From Thermoplasmata archaeon (lineage in GTDB: Archaea > Thermoplasmatota > E2 > DHVEG-1), in contig DAOWHD010000070.1 of the NCBI GenBank assembly GCA_030641605.1, positions 1-12,496 on the forward strand: 12,496 bases of DNA. The letters run 5' to 3'. Every line of letters begins with the position of its first letter. Within the stretch, counting starts at the first letter, position 1. Below are positions 1 to 6,349 of the stretch, piece after piece. The notes beneath the pieces were generated by a model, which saw only the letters and a list, made by a program, of their open reading frames with translations, searched no databases and was not told the origin of the DNA. The translations under genes were made by a program, and so were the position numbers.

Positions 1-2
1 AG

Positions 3-956
3 ATTGATGCGGTTTTAATAAAATCCGATGGTAAAAAGATTGAAGTGCCGTTAGAAAAAGTTAAACAAGGGAAAAATAAGAAAGATATTAGGTATAAAAC
101 ATTAAAAGCTAATTCTCATCACACAGAAATGATAACTGACGTCAAAGTAGACACAATTGATATCCCTTGTAAACAAGTAAAAATAATAGAATTGCCTAAA
201 GCAAGAGAAGAAATGAAAACATCATTAGAAAAACTAGAAAAAAGTAACAAAAAGCAGATCGTTATGGAAGATAAAGTGAAACAGATTAAATCAGAGCTAA
301 ATCAAAGCAATAAATCTTTGGAAGAAAAGAATGAAGAGTTAATTACAATGAAAGAAGCAGTGAGCGAAAAAACAGATGAATCTCAGAAAATGAGAAAAGA
401 ATTGATGGAGAAACAGAGAATAATCCAACAAAAGGAAAAAGAACTTGAACATGCAAAAATTAAATCTAAGGAAAAGGACAGTGAAATCAATTTTATTAGA
501 GAAGAAATGAAAACAACATCTAAAACTCTAGAAACAAGAAGTAAAAAACTAAACACCATGATAGATAAAATGAAACATATTAAATCAGAGCTAAATCAAA
601 GCAATAAATCTTTGGAAAGTAAAAATAAAGAACTAAGTAAAATGAAAAAAGATCTAGGAGATAAACAGAAAATAATCCAACAAAAGGAGAAAGCATTTCG
701 AGAGGCGAAAATGGAAATTAAGAAAAAAAATAGTAAAAAATCTGATGAAACAGTTGAACTAAAAACAAAAAATATATCGAGGAATAAAACTAACAATCCA
801 AAAAAACATATTAAAGGAATAAAACAAACAAAAAAAGAAGTTAAAGGAAAAAGGAAAACTGCAAAAACAATTAATATCGCAGCTCACCATAAGAAAAATA
901 AAAATGTTAGATTATTAAAATTTGGTGAGCATTCTCTTTACTTAAGACATGCATAG
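3..956 (+). CDS. Coiled-coil protein with duplicated repeat and lysine-rich tail (5'-partial)
   Basis: The frame is open to the left edge, so the gene begins outside the window; 317 residues are visible. The GTG at 45 is an internal codon, because coding continues upstream of it (IDAVLIKSDGKKIE) with no ribosome binding site. The first ~65 visible residues look like a small beta-rich domain, ending in a strand-like DTIDIPCKQVKIIELPK. Residues ~68-240 are a charged K/E/Q/N heptad-like coiled coil made of two copies of a ~98-residue unit. The last ~70 residues are strongly basic, with many KK pairs, and end in LYLRHA before a TAG stop. There is no membrane segment. The basic tail could bind nucleic acid or the membrane surface; that is inference. 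I do not recognise the family. Base composition is very AT-rich compared with the atp region. Coding assignment is fairly sure; function is unknown. Confidence 0.75.
   Translation: MDAVLIKSDGKKIEVPLEKVKQGKNKKDIRYKTLKANSHHTEMITDVKVDTIDIPCKQVKIIELPKAREEMKTSLEKLEKSNKKQIVMEDKVKQIKSELNQSNKSLEEKNEELITMKEAVSEKTDESQKMRKELMEKQRIIQQKEKELEHAKIKSKEKDSEINFIREEMKTTSKTLETRSKKLNTMIDKMKHIKSELNQSNKSLESKNKELSKMKKDLGDKQKIIQQKEKAFREAKMEIKKKNSKKSDETVELKTKNISRNKTNNPKKHIKGIKQTKKEVKGKRKTAKTINIAAHHKKNKNVRLLKFGEHSLYLRHA
204..750 (+). repeat. Internal ~98-codon direct duplication in the coiled-coil gene
   Basis: The segment starting at 204 recurs at 498, an offset of 294 nt or 98 codons. A perfect 39-nt match lies at 285-323 and 579-617, encoding IKSELNQSNKSLE in both copies. 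A second shared block begins at 420 and 672 (encoding IIQQKEK). Its offset is only 252 nt, so the second copy has lost 14 codons between the two blocks. Matching is at the DNA level and in frame, which points to a fairly recent duplication, or one kept alike by recombination, that lengthened the coiled coil. The outer limits are approximate. Confidence 0.85.
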
Positions 957-1028
957 GGGCATGAGACGTTATCATCCTAGCCATTAAAATGATTGAAATA
1001 AATTCCTTAATAAAACCTTAATACAATA

Positions 1029-1057
1029 TTGAAAGAAAATTATATATTTTCTTTTAA
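1029..1057. terminator. AT-rich hairpin, possible transcription end between convergent units
   Basis: Arms AAAGAAAAT (1032-1040) and ATTTTCTTT (1046-1054) flank a 5-nt loop, and the stem can be extended by a G-T and two A-T pairs to 1029-1057. Runs of T follow each arm. It sits between the end of the plus-strand coiled-coil gene and the end of the minus-strand remnant, where a shared end would be expected. Archaeal termination depends mainly on T-runs, and AT-rich DNA forms such stems by chance, so this is weak. Confidence 0.25.
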
Positions 1058-1068
1058 AAGATTCTTGT

Positions 1069-1221
1069 TTATGAGTGTTTCACCATTTCAACTAAAGCTT
1101 CTGATTCCATTAAAATAACCTCATTTACATAAGTTTCCATCTTAATATTAGATATTGATTCATCAAAATCATCTGGAGAAACAGCCAAACCCTTATCAAT
1201 TTAGTTTGCAAGCAACGCCAT
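1069..1221 (-). pseudogene. Small acidic protein gene interrupted by an in-frame stop at codon 7
   Basis: Read on the minus strand, ATG at 1221 gives MALLAN, then TAA at 1203-1201. The same frame then continues for 43 codons (IDKGLAVSPDDFDESI at first, MESEALVEMVKHS at the end) to a TAA at 1071-1069. The continuation is rich in D/E and amphipathic and looks like real protein. A partial ribosome site (AGGT, just before GAATG) precedes the ATG. If the internal TAA came from a one-base change (AAA or CAA, for example), the ancestral product was about 50 residues. A shorter intact version starting at TTG 1188 is possible. The family is not recognised. It is divergent from the STAS-like gene, with the 19-nt element between them, which is where a small regulator of that gene might sit; this is speculation. 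Confidence 0.4.
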
Positions 1222-1234
1222 TCAACCTATACAA

Positions 1235-1278
1235 TTTTACATTCTGACATTTTTGCACATTAAACTTATTAATAATAA
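1235..1278 (+). promoter_or_regulatory. Promoter of the STAS-like gene: 19-nt element, ACATT repeats and TATA region (copy 1)
   Basis: TTTTACATTCTGACATTTT at 1235-1253 is identical to 1715-1733. It contains ACATT at 1239 and 1247, and a third ACATT follows at 1257. A TATA-like TTATTAATAA lies at 1266-1275, about 25-30 nt before the ATG at 1300. Transcription would then start at or within a few bases of the start codon, and no ribosome binding site is visible, so the gene is probably leaderless. The element also lies 14 nt upstream of the divergent minus-strand ATG at 1221. Confidence 0.55.
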
Positions 1279-1299
1279 ATCACAGAGTATAACACAACA

Positions 1300-1662
1300 A
1301 TGATGCCAAATCAAGTTAAATGGATAGAACACAAAGAAAGAGAGATATTATATGCTAATCTTTCAGATCTTTACGGTAATGAATATATTAATGCTATTAT
1401 AGACATTAGGGATTTTTTAGTCGATTTAGAACAAAACAATATATGTGGTTTGGCAAATGTTAGAAATACTTTTGTTAATAAAAATGTTTTAAAAGAAATA
1501 CAAAAAACTGTATGGACTGCAAATAATCCTTTTAAAAAAGTAGGGGTTATTGGAATTACCAAAGTACAAGAAATTTTTATCGAAATCGTAAAAATGACGT
1601 CGGGTTTAGATGTAAAAACATTTGACACTATGGAAAAAGCAAAAGATTGGCTAGTGGAATGA
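1300..1662 (+). CDS. STAS/SEC14-like (SpoIIAA-like) domain protein
   Basis: The product is a 120-residue soluble single-domain protein. The C-terminal third is the best evidence: VGVIGITKVQEIFIEIV at 81-97, then a TSGLDVKTFDT and EKAKDWL ending. It matches the usual pattern of small archaeal and bacterial STAS/SEC14-like proteins (valine-rich strand, G-I/V-T-G/K-V/L, long helix, then 'FDT-EA-WL'). The N-terminus (WIEHKEREILYANLSDLYG, 8-26) fits the matching opening strands: an 'H-G-KEIL-D-S-L-G' style segment. The family is often annotated as an anti-sigma-antagonist-like or signalling protein, but its role in archaea is not established. No ribosome binding site precedes the tandem ATGs at 1300 and 1303, so translation is probably leaderless. 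The next gene on the same strand begins 140 nt later with its own copy of the promoter element. The family assignment is from pattern memory. Confidence 0.72.
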   Translation: MMPNQVKWIEHKEREILYANLSDLYGNEYINAIIDIRDFLVDLEQNNICGLANVRNTFVNKNVLKEIQKTVWTANNPFKKVGVIGITKVQEIFIEIVKMTSGLDVKTFDTMEKAKDWLVE

Positions 1663-1714
1663 AAGTACCGTTCTTTTGATACCGCGATTAACCTAACTTC
1701 AGAACAAACATATC

Positions 1715-1754
1715 TTTTACATTCTGACATTTTAACACACTATGTTTATATAAG
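1715..1754 (+). promoter_or_regulatory. Promoter of the zinc-ribbon gene: 19-nt element, ACATT repeats and TATA box (copy 2)
   Basis: This is an exact repeat of the 19-nt element at 1235-1253. ACATT occurs at 1719 and 1727 and a degenerate ACACT at 1737, the same spacing as copy 1. A good TATA box, TTTATATAAG, occupies 1745-1754, in register with the AT-rich box of copy 1 (offset 480 nt in both). Transcription would begin around 1775-1780, giving a leader of roughly 25 nt that contains the ribosome binding site at 1792-1797. Confidence 0.6.
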
Positions 1755-1802
1755 TTAAGCGAAAGACAATATTGTATTAAAAAAGAGGTTAGAGGTGGAA
1801 TA

Positions 1803-2261
1803 ATGAAGGCCGCAACACTGATGAAAATTGAAAAAAAGGAGCAAGAAAAGAAATGGTTTTGCCCAAATTGTAAAGGGGAAATGTATCGATTGCCTGGCAG
1901 TTCAAGTTCAATATACATATGTCCAAAATGCGGATGTTCTATTGAGCCAGAAAACATAGAAATCGGTTTTAAAAATGAAGATTCGGGAGAAAATCAGAAT
2001 TCGGAAGGTATTAACGTCAGTGAAAAGCAGCTAAAAAGATTGTTCACCCCACAATTTATGATAAAATATACGAAATATGACAATTTTGCCGATTTTATCA
2101 TTTCAAGTGAACTCATTCCAAAAGACATATCATCTATAACTTACGAACTATTCAAAACCATTCCTCTAAGACAATTAAATGAGTACATTAAGGGCAATAC
2201 AATTTTTGATTCCTGGGATGAAATGTTTGACAAAGCGACAGGGAGATATTTAAGAATTTAA
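1803..2261 (+). CDS. Zinc-ribbon protein with C-terminal helical domain, function unknown
   Basis: The product is 152 residues. A short charged N-terminus is followed by a zinc ribbon with cysteines 20, 23, 40 and 43 (C-x2-C-x16-C-x2-C, in FCPNC and CPKC). An acidic linker spans ~50-72. A predicted all-helical domain (~75-152) contains LFTPQFMIKYTKYDNFADFI and ends in TIFDSWDEMFDKATGRYL. I have the impression that this helical segment recurs in archaeal hypothetical proteins, but I cannot name a family. The start is set by GAGGTG at 1792-1797, five bases before ATG; the ATG at 1821 has no such site. The gap to the next gene is 41 nt, so the two are probably co-transcribed. The shared promoter element suggests co-regulation with the STAS-like gene. 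A DNA- or protein-binding role is plausible but unproven. Confidence 0.75.
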   Translation: MKAATLMKIEKKEQEKKWFCPNCKGEMYRLPGSSSSIYICPKCGCSIEPENIEIGFKNEDSGENQNSEGINVSEKQLKRLFTPQFMIKYTKYDNFADFIISSELIPKDISSITYELFKTIPLRQLNEYIKGNTIFDSWDEMFDKATGRYLRI

Positions 2262-2302
2262 TTTAAAAAATACAGCAATTAGAACAGGGATAGGTGAAAT
2301 AG

Positions 2303-2527
2303 ATGTATGTGGCAACTAAAGGTCTATTAATAATAATAACAACCGCAACTATTATTTGGGGGTTAATCGGATATTTTTATTGTACAGAGTCTTTCAAAGG
2401 GATTATGTCCCACTCTACTGAAACCCCGTATTGGTTTGTTTTTTTAATTTTAGTTGTTGGTTATGTAATCTCTGTGGGAATTGGATTTTCATTGTATTAT
2501 GAGAAAAAATTATGGAAAATAGATTAA
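2303..2527 (+). CDS. Small two-helix membrane protein
   Basis: The product is 74 residues. Helix 1 is at about 6-26 (GLLIIITTATIIWGLIGYF) and helix 2 at about 43-65 (YWFVFLILVVGYVISVGIGF). They are joined by a ~16-residue loop (FKGIMSHSTETP), with a short lysine-rich end (YEKKLWKID). AGGTGA at 2292-2297, five bases before the ATG, supports the start. It follows the zinc-ribbon gene by 41 nt with no promoter between them, so they are probably one transcript. I do not recognise the family. The pairing could mean that the zinc-ribbon protein acts at the membrane, but that is inference. Confidence 0.65.
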   Translation: MYVATKGLLIIITTATIIWGLIGYFYCTESFKGIMSHSTETPYWFVFLILVVGYVISVGIGFSLYYEKKLWKID

Positions 2528-2691
2528 CGATATTTACAGCTAGAAACTTCCATCAAAAAGATAGGTTGACATGCATATCAGAGGATATGGGACAATGGTA
2601 AAATCATTATCAGAAATATTATGAATTCGCGTAGCCATGCTGTTATATTAAAAACAGCGAAAGCAGTAAGGAGCACATATCCTTTTTGTGT
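2528..2691. other. Intergenic stretch without a defensible gene
   Basis: The only frames here are very short (a 17-codon frame from ATG at 2574, for example). A GCTGTT/AACAGC six-base stem (2639-2644 with 2653-2658) and an AAGGAG (2668-2673) lie near the end. The AAGGAG could serve the small frame at 2692 but is 18 nt from its ATG. Confidence 0.4.
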
Positions 2692-2829
2692 ATGTTCGAT
2701 TATGAAATGCCGAATAAGAAAAAAACCAAAATAAAGAAGCGGGTAAAACCAGAAGATAAGATAGCAGCAGAAAAGTTTTTAGAGAAAATAAAAACATTGA
2801 AACTTGCCATAACACAGGACAAAGTTTGA
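2692..2829 (+). CDS. Possible small basic protein (45 residues)
   Basis: ATG at 2692 opens a 45-codon frame with natural-looking composition: a basic patch, KKKTKIKKRVKPEDKIAAEK, then a helix FLEKIKTLKLAITQ, ending TGA at 2827-2829. AAGGAG lies at 2668-2673, rather far for the ATG; TTG at 2686 (12 nt away) is an alternative start. The stop overlaps a TTG that opens the next frame. The minus strand is also open here, but its F/L/S-rich reading looks like the antisense of a K/E-rich gene. It may be an intact small gene, or the N-terminal half of one gene now split by a frameshift. Confidence 0.35.
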   Translation: MFDYEMPNKKKTKIKKRVKPEDKIAAEKFLEKIKTLKLAITQDKV

Positions 2830-2999
2830 TATGGATTGTTTTAGGATATACATTCACTTTTATGATGTGGCAGATATGCACCAACAAAAAAGACAAACAT
2901 GTCGCCATGGCGAAAAACATGGAAGATACTAATCTGCATCTTTTTGTATCAAACGAAAACAATATTAAAGCGGGAAACCCAACTTTAATATATTATTAA
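2826..2999 (+). CDS. Possible small membrane protein overlapping the preceding frame (or frameshifted half)
   Basis: The TTG at 2826-2828 overlaps the preceding TGA (TTGA). It begins a 57-codon frame: a hydrophobic helix IWIVLGYTFTFMMWQI near the N-terminus, then a soluble tail (NKKDKHVAMAKNMEDTNLHL). The stop is TAA at 2997-2999. Read with the upstream frame, it would give a ~100-residue protein of the form basic helix, membrane helix, soluble tail. A coupled pair or a frameshifted pseudogene are therefore both possible. There is no separate ribosome site. No family is recognised. Confidence 0.3.
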   Translation: MIWIVLGYTFTFMMWQICTNKKDKHVAMAKNMEDTNLHLFVSNENNIKAGNPTLIYY

Positions 3000-3016
3000 A
3001 CGTACACAATATATTG

Positions 3017-3029
3017 TTATAATATAATA
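3017..3029 (+). promoter_or_regulatory. TATA-rich promoter of the surface-protein gene
   Basis: TTATAATATAATA at 3017-3029 is a strong TATA-like stretch. Its centre is about 50 nt before the ATG at 3073, which predicts a transcription start near 3049. That leaves a ~25-nt leader holding GGAGGA (3064-3069) and excludes the upstream GTG at 3043 as a start. A second AT-rich stretch at 2984-2998 is less well placed. Confidence 0.45.
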
Positions 3030-3072
3030 ATGAGCAATAGCTGTGAAAATAGTTATTTCAATCGGAGGACAC

Positions 3073-6000
3073 ATGCATATTAGGAAAATAATATTAGTCT
3101 ATGTTAGTCTAATAATTCTAATATCTCCAGTGTTGACTATGTCAGTTTTTTCAGGAAGCAATTCACTGTCTTTGACAGATGAAAATTTGCCGCGTTCGTG
3201 GAATGAAGATTGGTCATATAGGCAGGAAATAAACCTTCCAATATCAACGGATGATTTCTGTGCAAAGTTTCAGCCGATTGATATTAAAATTGAATTCGAC
3301 AAAACCTGTTGGGCAAGCGATAAAAACAATCATTCAATACGAATTTGCTGTTGGGGTGGAAACACATGGTATGAGTTAGAATCACAGATATATGATTTGA
3401 ACTTTACAAATGACGACTATATTGGCAGTTGCAGATTAGTTTTTCTTGTACCTGAGATGGCAGATGGAGAAGAACGGTACTTTGTATATTATGATGATAG
3501 TGAGAAACCATCACCAAAATATGTGGATCATGTAGATATTGAAGATGCATACTACTATTACGAACCGATATCTGGAATTTCAGTTGAGGGCGATTACTAT
3601 AAAATTACTGAAGATGGGTATATTGTTTATGGTATTGGACAAAAAGGACAGGTTATGAATCGTAAGCTCTCTCAGGTCGTCATAAAAATGAAGCCCTATA
3701 CCGAAGAATTTGGCATTATGTGTTCTGAGCTTCTGGCATCATTTTCTTTCTCTTATCAGCACGGTGCCGAGGATAAAGATGAGGTCTCATCGGATCAGGT
3801 ACTCGTTTCCAAAAATGTGACTGAAGATGGGAATCTAATGGTGGAATTTGGAATCATTAGTGAATCATTTACAAAAAGTCTTCGTACGACAAATATCTAC
3901 AAATATTATTATTGTCCAACTGAAGATAAACGTATAAGCGTTAATGTTAAACATGAGGTTTTGGAGGAAGGAATAGTTAAGGGCATAGAAGATATTGATG
4001 GGCGATATGGCACATTGGTTTCGTATAAATCTAAAAGTACTTCAATAAAGAAGATGTGTTTTGGAGATATACTTCCATTTTTACATATTTATGGAAAAAA
4101 TGGTAGAATTAAAGAGTACCATATGGACGAAAATCCAGGGACTAAGGACCGCGAGTGGATAATATCTCATTTGGATGATTGCGATGTTGGGGAGAATGCA
4201 TGGATTTCCTATGATGAGGGTGATGACGGCAAGACTCACGCAATTCTTTTTTCCTCAAATGAAGATATTGTTAAAGAAGGAACCGATGAGAGAGATGGCT
4301 TTCAAATAACAGTAGCAGAGAAAGAATATCTTAACATTGTTGGAACAGAGATTGACTATGCATCTATAGCTTTTGGAAGAAATTCTTATATTGAGGGTGG
4401 ACATCATGACTTGACCATTCCTGATGATCTTGTGGTGGAGTTTGATGCTGAGTTTTTTTCAATGGAAGAGGGAAATTATAAAAAGGTTGATGAAGAAGGG
4501 AAAATCTTCCGTACACTTGTAAAATATCGCCATATTGGAGAATACAGTCAGTTTGAAGGAGATCAAAACATACATACGCTAACTGTGATTCCACACCTGA
4601 GTAGCAGAATATTTGCATTCCCGAATCTGGAGGAGCTAACTGGGCTTTCCCTTCCGATAATATGGGCAGAATTGTATCAGAATGATACATTGATTTCATC
4701 TGGAGTTGCTCATAAATCTTTTATTGGAATAATGCAACTAGTAAAATTCCCTAAACTTGCACCCGGCGAATATGTCGTTAGACTGTATCGTAAAATTGGG
4801 AACAACACTAAGAAGTATATTGGAGTTGGACCGGTCATGGTTGATGGAGATGTATCTCTTCACATCTACTGTACCTGGCAAAAAAACATAGAGATAGCTG
4901 CCAGCGATCAATATAATATAAATATCGAAGACATAGAATTAGTTATGTTGAGAGACAATATGGTTGTTATTAGAAATTTTACAACGACCTCTGGAAATCT
5001 GACGTTAGGTGTTCCGTTCAATCTTTTTGATTCATATGTGTGGGAAAATCTTGGGAACATAACGATAGAATCTCTTTTCAATCTTTCTAATCCTTATGTT
5101 TTGGAGGCGTTTTATAAAGGATTCATTATCTATGATGAAGAAATAACAATGGGGCAGAGGAGATTAGAAATAAACTTGGGCCTTTATGATTTAACGGTAG
5201 AAATAAGGGATGAATTAGACTTTCCTCCTGGTGTAGATGTAAAGCCTTTCTTGACAAGCCCTGAAATGTATGATCAAACAGAAATAATGCCCAAGAACAT
5301 CGGGAACGGTAAATACATTTTCGAAAAATTGCCTGCTGCAGCATATGATATCCATATTTCATATGGTGGTTTTTCAGATAAAGAATCAATAATTGTGCCG
5401 GAAACAGGCGATTCTATAAGTATGGAATTCAGTGCCCTTTTTGATATTACAACTGAGTTATTTAACTCCTATGGAGAGAATCTTCAGGATAATACTCAAG
5501 AAATCAGTATTTTTAGAAGTGGAAGGAAAGTTCGCCAGTCTTTGTCTCCTGATGAGATTGTATCCCTGCCGCCTGGCAAATATACTGTTAATGTTTATTC
5601 GACAGATGAATTAATAGGATCTAGAACTGTAGAATTGACAAATGATAAAAACATAAAAATTGTTACAATAATTGAATCTCTCTTACCCTTTATAGTTACA
5701 ATGTTATCTTTGGTTTTCATTGGAGGGGTTGTTTTATTAATCGCGCTTAAAAAAATCTCATTAAATACATCTTTAAAGCTTATAGTTATGGTCATTATTA
5801 TCGTTTCTTTGTTTCAACCATGGTGGGCATTAAATGCCTCAAGTGACGACGGTATGGCTGAAAAAACCAGTGCCATGTATATATTTTCACAGACGATGAT
5901 AAATAGAGTTACATATCAGGATAAAGTATATTTGGATCTTGCAACAATTCCAGAAGAGTTCACAGAGTTTCTGGGTGTGTTATTGATTATTGTTTATTCT

Positions 6001-6345
6001 GGACTTGTTTTGATGGGTATCAGTTTCATACCTAATGTGGTGTTAAGAAGACGTTTTTCTCTTATATTGGCATCTGCTAGTGTCTTGTTTATTGTTTTGG
6101 TAAATGCTGCGTTTTCTTATGGTATGCTAAAAATATGTGAAATAAGTCTTGGCAGTCTCCAAGGTGAGAGTGTGTTGGATATGAGCTTACCAACAGGCGA
6201 AACGGTGTATATGTCTGCTACCTGGGGCTTGGGAAGTGGCTTTTATCTTTGCGTTGTTTCAACTGCGATTCTTATATTTGCGGGTATTATAGATTTTACA
6301 ATAAAAAGAAACTGGCTAAAAAGATTGATTACAAAGGAGAAGTAG
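3073..6345 (+). CDS. Large secreted surface protein, DUF2341-like N-terminus, five C-terminal membrane helices
   Basis: The product is 1090 residues from ATG 3073, chosen because GGAGGA ends three bases before it; a GTG at 3043 in the same frame would add ten residues. Residues ~5-24 (IILVYVSLIILISPVL) are a signal peptide or anchor. Residues ~42-150 resemble DUF2341: an opening WSYRQEI, a middle TWYELESQIYD, and RLVFLVP...ERYFVYY at the end, like the 'W-R-I ... YYG' pattern. Three 'LPPGxY'-type strands of carboxypeptidase-regulatory/Ig-like folds lie at ~562 (LAPGEYVVRLY), ~753 (LPAAAYDIHI) and ~832 (LPPGKYTVNVY). Several N-x-S/T sites are present. The C-terminus has five predicted helices at about 868-892, 902-920, 968-988, 996-1017 and 1056-1078, with a PWW just after the second and a basic end. 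Most of the chain is probably outside the cell. There is no catalytic motif that I recognise; adhesion or envelope structure is a guess. Confidence 0.8.
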   Translation: MHIRKIILVYVSLIILISPVLTMSVFSGSNSLSLTDENLPRSWNEDWSYRQEINLPISTDDFCAKFQPIDIKIEFDKTCWASDKNNHSIRICCWGGNTWYELESQIYDLNFTNDDYIGSCRLVFLVPEMADGEERYFVYYDDSEKPSPKYVDHVDIEDAYYYYEPISGISVEGDYYKITEDGYIVYGIGQKGQVMNRKLSQVVIKMKPYTEEFGIMCSELLASFSFSYQHGAEDKDEVSSDQVLVSKNVTEDGNLMVEFGIISESFTKSLRTTNIYKYYYCPTEDKRISVNVKHEVLEEGIVKGIEDIDGRYGTLVSYKSKSTSIKKMCFGDILPFLHIYGKNGRIKEYHMDENPGTKDREWIISHLDDCDVGENAWISYDEGDDGKTHAILFSSNEDIVKEGTDERDGFQITVAEKEYLNIVGTEIDYASIAFGRNSYIEGGHHDLTIPDDLVVEFDAEFFSMEEGNYKKVDEEGKIFRTLVKYRHIGEYSQFEGDQNIHTLTVIPHLSSRIFAFPNLEELTGLSLPIIWAELYQNDTLISSGVAHKSFIGIMQLVKFPKLAPGEYVVRLYRKIGNNTKKYIGVGPVMVDGDVSLHIYCTWQKNIEIAASDQYNINIEDIELVMLRDNMVVIRNFTTTSGNLTLGVPFNLFDSYVWENLGNITIESLFNLSNPYVLEAFYKGFIIYDEEITMGQRRLEINLGLYDLTVEIRDELDFPPGVDVKPFLTSPEMYDQTEIMPKNIGNGKYIFEKLPAAAYDIHISYGGFSDKESIIVPETGDSISMEFSALFDITTELFNSYGENLQDNTQEISIFRSGRKVRQSLSPDEIVSLPPGKYTVNVYSTDELIGSRTVELTNDKNIKIVTIIESLLPFIVTMLSLVFIGGVVLLIALKKISLNTSLKLIVMVIIIVSLFQPWWALNASSDDGMAEKTSAMYIFSQTMINRVTYQDKVYLDLATIPEEFTEFLGVLLIIVYSGLVLMGISFIPNVVLRRRFSLILASASVLFIVLVNAAFSYGMLKICEISLGSLQGESVLDMSLPTGETVYMSATWGLGSGFYLCVVSTAILIFAGIIDFTIKRNWLKRLITKEK

Positions 6346-6349
6346 TGGC

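Larger units (their letters stand above)
957..1299. other. AT-rich intergenic region with a broken small gene and divergent control signals
   Basis: No intact gene of normal size is visible in these 343 bases. They contain a weak AT hairpin (1029-1057), a minus-strand coding remnant (1069-1221), the first copy of the 19-nt promoter element (1235-1253) and a TATA-like stretch (1265-1278). The 110 bases just after the coiled-coil gene show no other coding pattern that I would defend. Confidence 0.6.

Noticed and set aside
596..796. Minus-strand hydrophobic 66-codon frame
   Set aside because: It is the F/L/S-rich complement of the lysine-rich coiled-coil gene, not a membrane protein.
948..963. 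CATGC/GCATG hairpin over the stop of the coiled-coil gene
   Set aside because: Five base pairs only; no T-run follows, so no support as a terminator.
1371..1730. Minus-strand 119-codon frame starting within the second 19-nt element
   Set aside because: It lies almost wholly antisense to the STAS-like gene, and its composition is that of a shadow frame.
2639..2658. Six-base hairpin GCTGTT/AACAGC
   Set aside because: Too short and without a T-run or clear position relative to a gene to call a terminator or regulatory RNA.
2648..2962. Minus-strand 104-codon frame
   Set aside because: It is F/L/S/C-rich, as expected for the antisense of K/E-rich coding DNA; no ribosome site or family pattern. 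The plus-strand readings look more protein-like.
2573..3082. Shared 10-mer ACATGCATAT near 2573 and at the surface-protein start
   Set aside because: Short, AT-rich and with little flanking similarity; readily explained by chance.
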